A DNA stretch of 64,000 nt from RACS-047 sp031553855. Lineage in GTDB: Bacteria > Bacillota > Clostridia > Christensenellales > Pumilibacteraceae. The stretch is taken from NCBI GenBank assembly GCA_031553855.1, contig JAVBKW010000003.1, forward strand, positions 1 through 64,000, written 5' to 3'. Positions 14,160-22,510 of the stretch are shown here, one piece after another; within the stretch, counting starts at the first letter, position 1; the number at the start of each line of letters is the position of its first letter. A model generated the notes under the pieces. The model was not told where the DNA came from. It did not search any database and worked only from the letters and a program-made list of their open reading frames with translations. A program made the translations under genes and the position numbers.

Positions 14160-14223
14160 TGTCCGCTCCTGCTTGACAAATTGTCCGCTCCTGCTTGACA
14201 AACATCCTGAATAGTGTCAAAAT
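14160..14223 (+). promoter_or_regulatory. 22-bp tandem repeat carrying TTGACA boxes
   Basis: TGTCCGCTCCTGCTTGACAAA occurs at 14160-14180 and again at 14182-14202. The second TTGACA (14195-14200) is 17 bases from CAAAAT (14218-14223), a possible promoter for the 14309 gene. The rest of 14001-14308 shows nothing else. Confidence 0.4.
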
Positions 14224-14308
14224 AGTGTGGTATGATGTAGTCTCCGGCGGAGGAAGTTCAAAGGTTTTTGCCGGACTTGAAATTTGCAAATGAGGGCTTT
14301 ATTCAAAG

Positions 14309-15121
14309 ATGGGTATTATTGCAAGACGCACAATGAATTATTCATATCCTATTATAGATACGGTTTTTTTAGTTTTTTTCTGCGCTCTGCTTATTTTTAA
14401 TAAGAAGTACCGCGCGCTCATTTGGGGCCTTATCGGCGGAGTGATTTATTTTTTAGTAGATTACGGCATTTTTCATTTGCTGACGCATTCAAGGTCTATC
14501 GAAAACGCCAACCTTTTTTGGGTGCTGCTTTGGATGAGTATGAGCTACGGGCTGACCAATTTCGTATGGATTTGGCTTTGGTTTGAAAAGGACGAGCATT
14601 TTTGGGGTTATTCGGCGGTCATATTCTTTTGGTGGATAGTCTGCCCTATGATTTCTGAAATGTTTACCGCCGCGCCAATATTCACGATAGAGCGTACGAC
14701 CGGCTCCTATCACGGAGTTATGGGGCTTATACTGTTTGTAAGTTATGCGGCCGTTCTTATATACAATATGCGCGTGCCAAAAGAGCGCAGGGCAAATATA
14801 CTTTGGATGCTTGCTATCGGCATAATGGTGCAGCTTGGCTGGGAATTTTCGCTGCTTGTGTCGGGGATAAGGTCAGGCGGGATGACCGGCTTTGAGATGT
14901 TTAAAACTCTCGCGGTAAACTCTCTCGTGGAAACGAATCTGGGCATACCGAGTATGTATCTGATTTTTGTGTATGCGACGCGGTTTCTGGATAAACGGCA
15001 GATGCTTACGGGGCTGAATAAAAATAGGCTGCTCGTACAAAACGGCGCGGAAAAAGAGGCGCAGGCCGGAAACGTTTTTACCGACGAGGGTGAAAATGAA
15101 CCCGTGCTTTACAGCAAATGA
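14309..15121 (+). CDS. Polytopic membrane protein of unknown function
   Basis: The 270-aa protein has about seven hydrophobic helices between residues 12 and 230, rich in Trp and Phe (for example FVWIWLWFEKDEHFWGY). A polar tail follows. A conserved-looking SYHGVMG lies between helices. No family is recognised. GAGGG lies 12 bases before the chosen ATG; a second ATG at codon 9 is an alternative. The last codon overlaps the birA start (ATGA), so translation of the two is coupled. That coupling does not itself imply a biotin-related role. Confidence 0.75.
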   Translation: MGIIARRTMNYSYPIIDTVFLVFFCALLIFNKKYRALIWGLIGGVIYFLVDYGIFHLLTHSRSIENANLFWVLLWMSMSYGLTNFVWIWLWFEKDEHFWGYSAVIFFWWIVCPMISEMFTAAPIFTIERTTGSYHGVMGLILFVSYAAVLIYNMRVPKERRANILWMLAIGIMVQLGWEFSLLVSGIRSGGMTGFEMFKTLAVNSLVETNLGIPSMYLIFVYATRFLDKRQMLTGLNKNRLLVQNGAEKEAQAGNVFTDEGENEPVLYSK

Positions 15122-15831
15122 AAAAGCTTGGAGCGATTGCTGATCTTATAACGCTAAAGACGGTCGGTTCGACTAACGATTACGCGCTTGAGCGCGATTT
15201 TAAACGCGCCGCCGTAATTGTGGCAAAACAGCAGACAGGCGGGAAAGGGCGGAACGGCAAAAGCTTTGTAAGCCCAAAAAAAACCGGACTATATATGAGC
15301 GTCGTTGTTTTTGATGCCGGTCAGTTTGATGCCGGGGTATTTACGGCCGCGGCGGCAGTAGCGGTTTGCCGCGCGCTTAAAGAGGTTTTTAAAATCGAGG
15401 CGTCAATCAAATGGGTCAACGATATCTATTATAAAGAAAAAAAAATTTGCGGCATTTTGTGTGAAAGCCGCTTTGACGGCGAGGGTAAACTATTAAAAAC
15501 CGTTGCCGGAATAGGGGTTAATCTTACGCCGTCGGCTAGCCTGCCCGAAATTGCAGGCTCTGCCGCTGAAAAATGCGGCAGGCGCGACAGAAATAAACTG
15601 ATATTTCACATTACGGACGAATTTTTGAGGCTGATAAAAACCCGTGATTTTTTTGAAGAGTACAAAAACAAATGCTTTATTTTAGGAAGGAAAGTTTCAG
15701 TGCTTTCGCAAACGCCTTATAAAGCGGAAGCGGTAGGCTTAAAAGAAGATTTTTCGCTGTTAGTTAAAACCGCGGACGGCGGGATAAAATCATTAAACTG
15801 CGGCGAAGTGAGCGTTATTGCGCAGGTTTAA
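15118..15831 (+). CDS. birA: Biotin--[acetyl-CoA-carboxylase] ligase
   Basis: BirA activates biotin to biotinyl-AMP and transfers it to the lysine of biotin carboxyl carrier protein. The 237-aa protein contains only the catalytic and C-terminal domains; the N-terminal DNA-binding HTH of bifunctional BirA is absent, so it should not repress biotin genes. Motifs are STNDYA near residue 18, QQTGGKGRNGKSF (about 37-49; the GRGRxGR biotinyl-AMP loop), SIKWVNDIYY near 96 and KICGILCES near 108. Its ATG overlaps the stop of the preceding membrane-protein gene. Confidence 0.92.
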   Translation: MKKLGAIADLITLKTVGSTNDYALERDFKRAAVIVAKQQTGGKGRNGKSFVSPKKTGLYMSVVVFDAGQFDAGVFTAAAAVAVCRALKEVFKIEASIKWVNDIYYKEKKICGILCESRFDGEGKLLKTVAGIGVNLTPSASLPEIAGSAAEKCGRRDRNKLIFHITDEFLRLIKTRDFFEEYKNKCFILGRKVSVLSQTPYKAEAVGLKEDFSLLVKTADGGIKSLNCGEVSVIAQV

Positions 15832-15854
15832 CGGATATCCGGAGGGAGCAAAAA

Positions 15855-17090
15855 ATGGAAATTATAGCAGAAAAAAACACAGATAGAGATTTAAGTTCCG
15901 GAAAATTGGCGGATGAAGTAAACACTACGGAAAACGGCGGAAAGAAATACAAGGTGGTTTTTCCGTTTGTCGAGGCGGGGCTTGGGCATATTATGCCGAT
16001 GAAGGCCATCTGCGACGCGTTTGAAAAAAAGTACGGCGATAAGGCGGAGGTTATCAGGTCGTATTTCTTTCAGGATAAAAACGACCCGAAAATGCAGTAT
16101 GTGGAGCAGGCTTTTGTAAAGGAAGTCAAAAACCACAACAAGAATAAAGTACGCGGACTGTTCGTTTTCTTCCTTTTAAAGCTTTTCGGCGCAAGGTTTT
16201 CAATGAAGTTCGTAATGCAGTGCTATTACGGCAAAGGTTATAAAAATGCAATGAAATATATCGAGGAGCTTAACCCCGATATGTTCGTCAACACCCATTT
16301 TTCCACGATCTATTACGCGGACGTAGCGCGCCAGCAGGGTAAAATAAAGTCGAAAGTCATCGGCTATTGCCCCGATCCGTTTATCGGCGCGCAATGGGAC
16401 GACCGTCTGGACGTTATGGGAATAAGCTGTAAGCCGGGTTTGGACGCCGCGCTTAAGCGTTATAAAGCCGCTCAACTCGCGCTTGTGCCGTTTATGCTGC
16501 GGGGCGAAGTGAAAAACTACGATAAGGACAAAGCCTACTACCGCCGCGAATTGGGGTTGCCGCAGGACAATTTCACAGTTCTTCTGACCGACGGCGGTTA
16601 CGGCGCGGCAAAGCTCAAAAAAACCGCCTATAAGCTCTTAAAATCAAATCGTAAAATGACGGTGATCGCCGTTTGCGGCAAGAACGAAAAGCTGTATCAG
16701 GAGTTTTTAAAGGTGAAGGCGCCCGAAAATATCCATTTTGCGCCGTACGGCTTTACTGATAAAACGCTAGCCCTCACCGCGGCGGCCGACGTTTTTGCGG
16801 GCAAGGCGGGCGCGAGCAATATGGCGGAACCGGCATATTTCGGCGTTCCCGCGATAGTGACCTACCGAGCCACGGTTTTGGAAAAATGGACGTGCCAGTA
16901 CTACGAAGAATACGTCGGCAGCGCGGTTCTGCAAGAAAACGTGAATAAAGCGGCCGCGCTGATTGAAAAATGGTGCGATGAGCCCGCGCTGATGGACAAG
17001 TACCGCGAGGCCGCAAAAACCGAGCACAGGAGCGACGGCCCCGAGATTTTCGCCGACTTGATTTGGCAGCATTTAATTAAGGCGGATTAA
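15855..17090 (+). CDS. GT28/MGDG-synthase-like glycosyltransferase
   Basis: The 411-aa GT-B fold protein has an N-terminal acceptor domain opening VVFPFVEAGLGHIMPMKAI (about residues 36-54), as in MurG/MGDG synthases. The C-terminal nucleotide-sugar domain has TDGGYGA near 242 and the donor-binding KAGASNMAEPAYFGVPAIV near 317-335. An EKW..QYYEEY segment follows. GGAGGG lies 9 bases upstream of ATG. It may glycosylate diacylglycerol or another lipid acceptor on the inner membrane face. The acceptor is inferred only. It follows birA closely, so the three genes from 14309 are probably one operon. Confidence 0.8.
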   Translation: MEIIAEKNTDRDLSSGKLADEVNTTENGGKKYKVVFPFVEAGLGHIMPMKAICDAFEKKYGDKAEVIRSYFFQDKNDPKMQYVEQAFVKEVKNHNKNKVRGLFVFFLLKLFGARFSMKFVMQCYYGKGYKNAMKYIEELNPDMFVNTHFSTIYYADVARQQGKIKSKVIGYCPDPFIGAQWDDRLDVMGISCKPGLDAALKRYKAAQLALVPFMLRGEVKNYDKDKAYYRRELGLPQDNFTVLLTDGGYGAAKLKKTAYKLLKSNRKMTVIAVCGKNEKLYQEFLKVKAPENIHFAPYGFTDKTLALTAAADVFAGKAGASNMAEPAYFGVPAIVTYRATVLEKWTCQYYEEYVGSAVLQENVNKAAALIEKWCDEPALMDKYREAAKTEHRSDGPEIFADLIWQHLIKAD

Positions 17091-17193
17091 AACGCACCTT
17101 AAATCTGCGCGGACTAAAGATGTGAGCTTTGAGCATTTATAATTAAATTATTTTTGCATAATTTTTACAGTTTTTGCGCAATGTATAATCATT

Positions 17194-17334
17194 ATGAAAT
17201 GTAAAAACTGCAATAAAGATATGAACGCTGCCGACGCTTACTATTGCCGGGACTGCTCTAGCGACTATTGTTCGGATTGCGCTGAAAATATGAGTATATG
17301 CTCATGCTACAGCGATTTTAACCGTTATAGCTAA
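17194..17334 (+). CDS. Cys-rich 46-aa zinc-ribbon-like small protein
   Basis: The frame encodes MKCKNCNKDMNAADAYYC and then CSSDYCSDC and ICSC, eight cysteines in 46 residues. Spacing CxxC-x11-CxxC followed by CxxC and CxC suggests one or two structural zinc sites. No SD is visible, and a TATAAT lies at 17184-17189, only 5 bases before the ATG. Either the promoter is spurious or translation starts later, for example at codon 10. Other genes in this window have related zinc ribbons at their N-termini. I give it moderate confidence. Confidence 0.5.
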   Translation: MKCKNCNKDMNAADAYYCRDCSSDYCSDCAENMSICSCYSDFNRYS

Positions 17335-17403
17335 AATTTTTACGATTTTATCTAAATTTTTATCGTATAATTTCACTTTTTGCCATTTATTTTGGAAAAG
17401 GTA

Positions 17404-17432
17404 TTGCAATATGCAAAAAGTTATTGTATAAT
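17404..17432 (+). promoter_or_regulatory. spoVG promoter
   Basis: TTGCAA (17404-17409), 17-base spacer and TATAAT (17427-17432). It is followed by a 63-base leader with SD GAGGGG. Confidence 0.75.
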
Positions 17433-17495
17433 ATTACAATAACCGGCTTATATTGTTGCCGGACGCAATTTAATAATGGTAAAGAGGGGAAATTT

Positions 17496-17780
17496 ATGAA
17501 CATTACCGAAGTACGCATCAGACTTGTAAAAAAAGATGAAGGCAAAATGAAGGCTATCGCATCAATTACCATTGATGACTGCTTTGTAGTGCATGATATC
17601 AAAATAATACAGGGCAACAAAAACGACGGCAGCTATTTTATAGCAATGCCCAGCAAAAAAACGCCGGACGGCGAATTTAAAGACATAGTTCATCCTTTGA
17701 ACACAGAAACAAGAGAGATACTTTCAAAAGTCATATTAGCGGAATTTGAAAAAGAGATATCAAAACCCGTTGAGGGCTAA
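17496..17780 (+). CDS. spoVG: SpoVG-family septation/RNA-binding regulator
   Basis: The 94-aa product begins MNITEVRIRLV, continues MKAIASITIDDCFVVHDIKI and carries GSYFIAMPSKKTPDGEFKD, the classic SpoVG signature. SpoVG affects asymmetric septation in sporulating species and binds nucleic acid widely. I placed the start at 17496, where GAGGGG lies 7 bases upstream; the longer frame from 17424 would start inside the -10 region. It is monocistronic, with a strong promoter and the terminator at 17883. Confidence 0.95.
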   Translation: MNITEVRIRLVKKDEGKMKAIASITIDDCFVVHDIKIIQGNKNDGSYFIAMPSKKTPDGEFKDIVHPLNTETREILSKVILAEFEKEISKPVEG

Positions 17781-17882
17781 GCTTTAATTTCCTAAAACAC
17801 TTCAATAACTTAATAGTTCTGCTATATTAGTCACATAATATTGCTGCTGTAAATGGTTGTTATTTAAAGTAAAATGTTTTAT

Positions 17883-17909
17883 AAGACCGCAGGTTTTCTG
17901 CGGTCTTTT
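17883..17909 (+). terminator. Intrinsic terminator after spoVG
   Basis: AAGACCGCAG-GTTTT-CTGCGGTCTT is a perfect 10-bp stem ending in a T-run. The remaining 17910-18038 sequence shows nothing else. Confidence 0.88.
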
Positions 17910-18039
17910 AATTTGGTGCCGCTAAAAAAGCGTAAGCGTCATATTGCTGAATTATTATTTTTAAGAAACGCTGAATAAATATTTTGAGCGTGCCTTTAAA
18001 TATTCCAGTCTTTTCTTTGTTTTTTATGTTTTAATTCAT

Positions 18040-18068
18040 TTGACTTTTACAGGCTTATAATGTATAAT
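18040..18068 (+). promoter_or_regulatory. Promoter of the amino-acid ABC transporter operon
   Basis: TTGACT (18040-18045), 17-base spacer and TATAAT (18063-18068). A second TATAAT at 18056 is too close to this -35. Confidence 0.8.
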
Positions 18069-18118
18069 TATACAAAATTGTGAATAAAACACTATTCACA
18101 AACAGGAGATAACAATTT

Positions 18119-18934
18119 ATGAAAAAGTTTTTAGGTTTAGTTATGTCGCTCGTTATGCTTTTAAGCGTAGGGCTGATGACGGGCTGCGGAGATGAAAGCT
18201 GGACAATAGGGGCAAGAGAAGTTATAACGGTCGGCATGAGCCCGGATTTTCCTCCGTACGAAAATAAAGTTGACGGCGGAAAGAAGATCGAGGGTTTCGA
18301 CGTTGATTTGCTTGAGTATCTTGCTGTAAAAATGAACGTTGTTTTTGAAGTTAAGGGAATGCCTTTCGATTCGATTTTAGCCGCTATCCCCAGCGGTAAA
18401 GTGCAAATCGGTGTTTCAGGCTTTACCATTAATGAAGACAGAGCAAAAAGCGTATTGTTTTCGGATTCTTATTTTGATAATGAACAGGTTTTAGTCGTTA
18501 AGAGCGATAATACTACATTTACTAATGAACTGACAAAAGATCAGATTGATGCGTTGCTTGCCGAATCCGGTATGAAAATAGGCGCTTGCGACGGTTATGT
18601 GGGATATGATTACGCACTTGAAATCAAGGACGCAGACGGAACAAATTATACTCAGAAAGGAATTACGACATATAAAGATATGGGACTTGCGGCTGCGGAT
18701 TTAAATAACGGCAAAGTAAAAGCGGTTATTATGGATAAAGCGGTTGCTTTATATGCTGCTGCTAATAATTCCGGCATCAGAGTTCTTCCGGCAACGTTGA
18801 CTACCGACAACTACGGTATAGCAATGAAACTGGGCAATACGGCATTGAAAGCAAAAATAGATGCTGCGCTTAAAGAGCTGAAAGACGAGGGAACGCTTGC
18901 TGAACTTGTTGATAAGTGGGCGGGAGAATTCTAA
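18119..18934 (+). CDS. Polar amino-acid ABC transporter substrate-binding lipoprotein
   Basis: The 271-aa protein has a lipoprotein signal with lipobox LMTGC (cleavage before Cys at about residue 22). A family-3 solute-binding domain follows: TVGMSPDFPPYE near 36, EGFDVDLLEYLA near 60, and the hinge segment near 140-180. It captures polar amino acids outside the membrane; which one is not readable. AGGAGAT precedes the ATG. The permease starts immediately downstream and the ATPase after it, giving a standard three-gene operon. Confidence 0.92.
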   Translation: MKKFLGLVMSLVMLLSVGLMTGCGDESWTIGAREVITVGMSPDFPPYENKVDGGKKIEGFDVDLLEYLAVKMNVVFEVKGMPFDSILAAIPSGKVQIGVSGFTINEDRAKSVLFSDSYFDNEQVLVVKSDNTTFTNELTKDQIDALLAESGMKIGACDGYVGYDYALEIKDADGTNYTQKGITTYKDMGLAAADLNNGKVKAVIMDKAVALYAAANNSGIRVLPATLTTDNYGIAMKLGNTALKAKIDAALKELKDEGTLAELVDKWAGEF

Positions 18935-18936
18935 AT

Positions 18937-19626
18937 TTGAGTTTTTTCGAGAAATTAAGATTCATCTTTATTGAAGTCAAGGGCTTTGAGATGCTGATGA
19001 AAGGATTAGGCTATACTTTAGTCATAGCCATATCCGCGTTAGCGATCGGCTTAGTTTTAGGCACTCTTATTGCCGTAATTAAAGTCACGCCTAAATCCAA
19101 TAAAGGCATTAAAGTTCTGAATGTTATTGCCGACGTTTACCTTACCATTATGCGCGGAACGCCTATGCGCGTTTTTCTGCTCGTTATGTATTTCGTTGTA
19201 TTTGCAAAAACAGGATTGCCTAATCTCGGTATAGCCATTATTGCGTTCGGGCTCAATAGCGCCGCATACCTGGGTGAAGCGATCAGAGCGGGGATTTTAT
19301 CTGTAGACAAAGGGCAGATGGAAGCAGGCAGATCATTGGGTTTAAGCTATCCCAAAACAATGCTTAAAGTAATAATCCCGCAGGCGATTAAAAATATTAT
19401 ACCTGCTTTGGGCAATGAATTTATCGCTTTGCTTAAAGAAACGTCGGTTGCAAGCGCGGCTTGCGTTGTCGATCTTTCTAAAGCCGCAGAAGATCTTGCC
19501 CGTTATAACTACGACGTTTCAATACCGTATTTAGCAATGGCGTTGATTTATCTCGTTGTGGTATTGCTGTTTACGCTTGCTCTAAATTATCTGGAAAGGA
19601 GGTTGAGACGCAGTGATAACCGTTAA
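18937..19626 (+). CDS. Polar amino-acid ABC transporter permease
   Basis: The 229-aa HisMQ-type permease has about five membrane helices. The cytoplasmic EAA loop reads GRSLGLSYPKTMLKVIIPQAI. I favour the TTG at 18937 (LSFFEKL), which lies 10 bases after GGGAG and just past the upstream stop; a longer GTG frame from 18916 would overlap the binding-protein gene. The C-terminus overlaps the ATPase gene by 14 bases, so the two are translationally coupled. Confidence 0.9.
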   Translation: MSFFEKLRFIFIEVKGFEMLMKGLGYTLVIAISALAIGLVLGTLIAVIKVTPKSNKGIKVLNVIADVYLTIMRGTPMRVFLLVMYFVVFAKTGLPNLGIAIIAFGLNSAAYLGEAIRAGILSVDKGQMEAGRSLGLSYPKTMLKVIIPQAIKNIIPALGNEFIALLKETSVASAACVVDLSKAAEDLARYNYDVSIPYLAMALIYLVVVLLFTLALNYLERRLRRSDNR

Positions 19627-20401
19627 GAACCTCTCTAAATCGTTCGGGAAAAAGCTGGTGCTGGACGATATTTCGCTAAAGATACAAAAGGGCGAAAAGG
19701 TTGTGGTCGTGGGGCCATCAGGCAGCGGCAAGTCCACTTTTTTAAGATGCCTTAATATGCTGGAAATCCCCACAAGCGGCGAAATTTATTTTGAGGGCGA
19801 AAAGCTGGACGAAAAGAGGAATATCAATCTTCACAGGCGGAAAATCGGAATGGTGTTCCAGCATTTCAATCTGTTCCCGCACCTGACCGTTCTGCAAAAC
19901 ATAACCTTAGCTCCGCTCGATACTTTTAAGCAGGATATAAATAAGCGTAAGGACGTCAAAGGCGCGGAGAAAAAGCTGCTTATCGCCCAGAAAAAAGAAA
20001 ATATCGGCAAGCTCGCGCTGGAGCTACTCGAGTCTGTGGGCTTGAGCGAAAAGGCAAACGAGTTTCCCGCAACGCTCTCCGGCGGGCAAAAACAGAGGGT
20101 GGCCATCGTCCGCGCGCTTGCCATGAATCCCGACGTTATGCTGTTCGACGAGCCCACAAGCGCGCTCGACCCCGAAATGGTCGGAGACGTACTGGAGGTT
20201 ATGAAGAACGTCGCCGAAAAGGGCATGACTATGGTCGTCGTAACGCACGAAATGGGCTTTGCCAGAAACGTCGCATCGCGCGTCCTGTTTATGGACGAGG
20301 GCAAGGTGCTTGAAGACAGTCCGCCCGAAGAATTCTTTAAAAACCCTGAAAATGAAAGGCTGAAAACTTTTCTTTCAAAGGTTTTAACCGCAAAAGTATA
20401 A
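19613..20401 (+). CDS. Polar amino-acid ABC transporter ATPase (GlnQ-like)
   Basis: The 262-aa ATPase starts at GTG 19613 inside the end of the permease gene, with GGAGG 8 bases upstream. It contains Walker A GPSGSGKST (about 33-41), Q-loop VFQHFNLF, the signature LSGGQKQRVA (about 154-163), Walker B VMLFDEPTSALDP and the H-loop VVTHEMGFA. An insertion of about 20 charged residues (INKRKDVKGAEKKL, near 105-120) sits between the Q-loop and signature and is longer than in E. coli GlnQ. It powers the importer encoded just upstream. Confidence 0.94.
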   Translation: MITVKNLSKSFGKKLVLDDISLKIQKGEKVVVVGPSGSGKSTFLRCLNMLEIPTSGEIYFEGEKLDEKRNINLHRRKIGMVFQHFNLFPHLTVLQNITLAPLDTFKQDINKRKDVKGAEKKLLIAQKKENIGKLALELLESVGLSEKANEFPATLSGGQKQRVAIVRALAMNPDVMLFDEPTSALDPEMVGDVLEVMKNVAEKGMTMVVVTHEMGFARNVASRVLFMDEGKVLEDSPPEEFFKNPENERLKTFLSKVLTAKV

Positions 20402-20431
20402 TTTTAAGCCGTATGGCGGCAGCGTGAAAAT

Positions 20432-20466
20432 AAAAGACTTCGATAGTTTTGCTTTCGGAGTCTTTT
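20432..20466 (+). terminator. Terminator of the ABC transporter operon
   Basis: AAAAGACT and AGTCTTTT flank a loop of about 19 bases, ending in T-rich sequence. Confidence 0.75.
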
Positions 20467-20498
20467 AAAATTTTTAAAAGTTTATTTTAGAGATGGGC

Positions 20499-20537
20499 GC
20501 AGGGAGAACTTTTTTTGCAAAAAAAGGTTCTCCCTGC
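20499..20537. repeat. 39-bp near-perfect palindrome
   Basis: GCAGGGAGAAC (20499-20509) and GTTCTCCCTGC (20527-20537) are perfect inverted arms around TTTTTTTGCAAAAAAAG, itself nearly self-complementary. It would form a single long hairpin with almost no loop. It sits 62 bases upstream of murC. Confidence 0.75.
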
Positions 20538-20598
20538 AAGCTGATTTATTCCGGTAATTTGCCGTAACACTAATAATCCGGGTGCCATACTATGGAAT

Positions 20599-21891
20599 AT
20601 GAATATACATTTTGTAGGCTGCGAGGGCGTCAGTATGAAGGTGCTCTCAAGGATGATGCAGAGTAAAGGCCACAACGTGACGGGTTCGGATATTACGCTG
20701 TACGGGCATAACGCCGCCAACATCGACGGGGCGGATCTTGTCGTTTACACGTCGGCGGTGGGCGAGGATAACGCGGAAGTTATGGCGGCGAAAAAGAAAG
20801 GTATTCCCTTAATCGAGCGCGCCCAGTTTCTCGGCGAGGCGGCGGCGGAATATGAAAATGTTATAGCTATCGCAGGTTCGCACGGAAAAACTACGGCGAC
20901 GGGCTTCACAGAGCAGATTTTTCTGCCGCTCGACCCTACCGTACATATAGGCGGCAAAACGCTGGGCGAGAGCGGGCATATAGGCGGTAATAAGTATTTT
21001 ATAAGCGAGGCGTGCGAATACAAGCGCAGTTTTTTGCATTTGCGACCCGATATTGCCGTTATCTTGAACATTGAGCTTGACCACACCGATTATTATAAGG
21101 ATTACGACGATTATTTTTCGGCGTTCAACGATTTTGTATCTAAGTCAAAAACCGCGCTCGTAAACGGCGACGACTCCGGTTCGGCATTGCTTGGCAAGGT
21201 TTATAATAATTGCTATACCTTCGGCCTTGGCGAAAATAATTTTTACCGCGCCGTAAACATCCGCAAAAGCGCAAACGGCAGAGAGTTCGATATTTTAAAG
21301 GACGGCGGATTTTTTTTGAGCGCGCAAATTTGCGTCAGCGGCGTTCATAATGTTTACAACGCATTAGCTGCCGCCGCTGCGGCGGATCTGTCGGGAGTAA
21401 CTAAAGAATTAATAGGAAACGGGCTCAAAACCTTTACTGGAGTTAAGAGAAGGTTTGAATATATCAGCGGCTGCGGCGGCGGGCAGGTGTATACGGATTA
21501 TGCCCATCATCCGTCCGAAATAAAAACCACCGTACAGACGGCGCGCGAAAAAACTGATAAAAAAGTGACGCTGGTTTTCGAGCCGCACACGTATTCAAGG
21601 ACGAAAAGTCTGTGCGGTGAGTTCATTTTTGCGCTCGCTTTTGCCGATAGAGTGATTCTCTGCCCGATATTTGCGGCCCGTGAAGCCCCTATAGAGGGCG
21701 TCACGTCGCATATATTAAAAGACGGCCTGCTAAAACTGGGCAAAGAGGCCTTACATACCGACACTTTTGAAGAGACTGCCGCATATATAAAAAAAACGAT
21801 TTCAAACGGCGAAATCGTAGTGTTTACGGGGGCGGGGGATATATATAAGGCCGCTGAACTCCTTAAGTCCGGCGGCGGATATGAGGCTTGA
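20599..21891 (+). CDS. murC: UDP-N-acetylmuramate--L-alanine ligase
   Basis: MurC adds L-alanine to UDP-MurNAc, the first peptide step of peptidoglycan synthesis. The 430-aa protein has the N-terminal UDP-binding fold (HFVGCEGVSMKVL), the ATP loop AIAGSHGKTTAT (about 91-102), the central DHTDYYKD metal site near 157, and the Mur C-terminal domain with YTDYAHHPSEIK near 297. That DYAHHP motif separates MurC/Mpl from MurD-F. It is shorter than most MurC (about 455). The upstream region lacks a clear SD. The last codons form the start of a 129-bp tandem duplication. Confidence 0.92.
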   Translation: MNIHFVGCEGVSMKVLSRMMQSKGHNVTGSDITLYGHNAANIDGADLVVYTSAVGEDNAEVMAAKKKGIPLIERAQFLGEAAAEYENVIAIAGSHGKTTATGFTEQIFLPLDPTVHIGGKTLGESGHIGGNKYFISEACEYKRSFLHLRPDIAVILNIELDHTDYYKDYDDYFSAFNDFVSKSKTALVNGDDSGSALLGKVYNNCYTFGLGENNFYRAVNIRKSANGREFDILKDGGFFLSAQICVSGVHNVYNALAAAAAADLSGVTKELIGNGLKTFTGVKRRFEYISGCGGGQVYTDYAHHPSEIKTTVQTAREKTDKKVTLVFEPHTYSRTKSLCGEFIFALAFADRVILCPIFAAREAPIEGVTSHILKDGLLKLGKEALHTDTFEETAAYIKKTISNGEIVVFTGAGDIYKAAELLKSGGGYEA

Positions 21892-22132
21892 TGCGTGCTG
21901 CGTGATTTACTCCGGTTCGGTTTCGTATTAAAAATACGCGCCCTCGCCGTAATAAATCCAGCTGCCCGCCTGTAAACCTCATCTGCGCCGCCGGGCAGAG
22001 TTGGCGGATATGAGGCTTGATGCGTGCTGCGTGATTTACTCCGGTTCGGTTTCGTATTAAAGAATACGCGCCCTCGCCGTAATAAATCCAGCTGCCCGCC
22101 TGTAAACCTCATCTGCACCGCCGGGCAGAGTT
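21874..22132 (+). repeat. 129/130-bp tandem duplication, repeat family C
   Basis: Copy 1 is 21874-22002 and copy 2 is 22003-22132, differing by one inserted base and one substitution or so. Each carries a near-palindrome: GGCGGATATGAGGCTT near one end, an inverted GATGAGGTTTAC-like end, and a central CGTATT..AATACG. The unit begins within the last six codons of murC, so copy 2 repeats the murC stop region. Related elements are at 31380-31490 and, weaker, 3765-3850. Confidence 0.88.
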
Positions 22133-22150
22133 GGAGAAGTCGGCACGGGC

Positions 22151-22417
22151 TTATTCTTTTACGACTTCAATACCCAGCAGTAAACCAAATTTAAAACCTT
22201 CAGTAAAGTAAGTTAAGGCTGTTTCAGATTCGATGCCAAGCTCTGAAGTGCGCAATTTTTCTAGCTGTTCTTTTTGATCGTCTGCAATAGTTTTTTCTAA
22301 TGTTTCTCTTAATTGGGCGGCGGCGTGAACTTGCTTGTAATATTCTTTGCTGTGCTTGATCTTCTCGTTTTGGCCGTGATTACCGTAAAAAATATCGCTG
22401 ATTATTGAATTTTTCAT
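22151..22417 (-). CDS. DUF6809-like small protein
   Basis: The 88-residue protein starts MKNSIISDIFYGNHGQNEKI, has a long charged helix (about 25-60) and ends in FTEGFKFGLLLGIEVV. The FYGN opening and F..GF..G..L..E ending match my recollection of DUF6809, a family common in Clostridia and near XRE regulators. AAGGAG lies upstream of the ATG. It is divergent from an XRE gene at 22511 across an 18-bp palindrome. Function unknown. Confidence 0.65.
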   Translation of the reverse strand: MKNSIISDIFYGNHGQNEKIKHSKEYYKQVHAAAQLRETLEKTIADDQKEQLEKLRTSELGIESETALTYFTEGFKFGLLLGIEVVKE

Positions 22418-22454
22418 TTAAATGCTCCTTAAACACTATTGTCATCATATTATA

Positions 22455-22472
22455 AGAACACAATTGGGTTCT
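22455..22472. promoter_or_regulatory. Palindromic operator between DUF6809 and XRE genes
   Basis: AGAACACAATTGGGTTCT is an 18-bp palindrome with one mismatched symmetric pair. It sits between two divergent starts and is the likely site of the 22511 XRE protein. Confidence 0.55.
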
Positions 22473-22510
22473 GTCAAGAAATTTGATTACTATTGTGCTA
22501 TTATTCGGTT

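Noticed and set aside
15118..15831. BirA as a biotin-operon repressor
   Set aside because: The N-terminal helix-turn-helix is missing; the protein starts directly at the catalytic domain.
21507..22118. 203-aa minus-strand frame with an internal duplication
   Set aside because: It is antisense to murC and the duplicated peptide is the translated repeat C pair.
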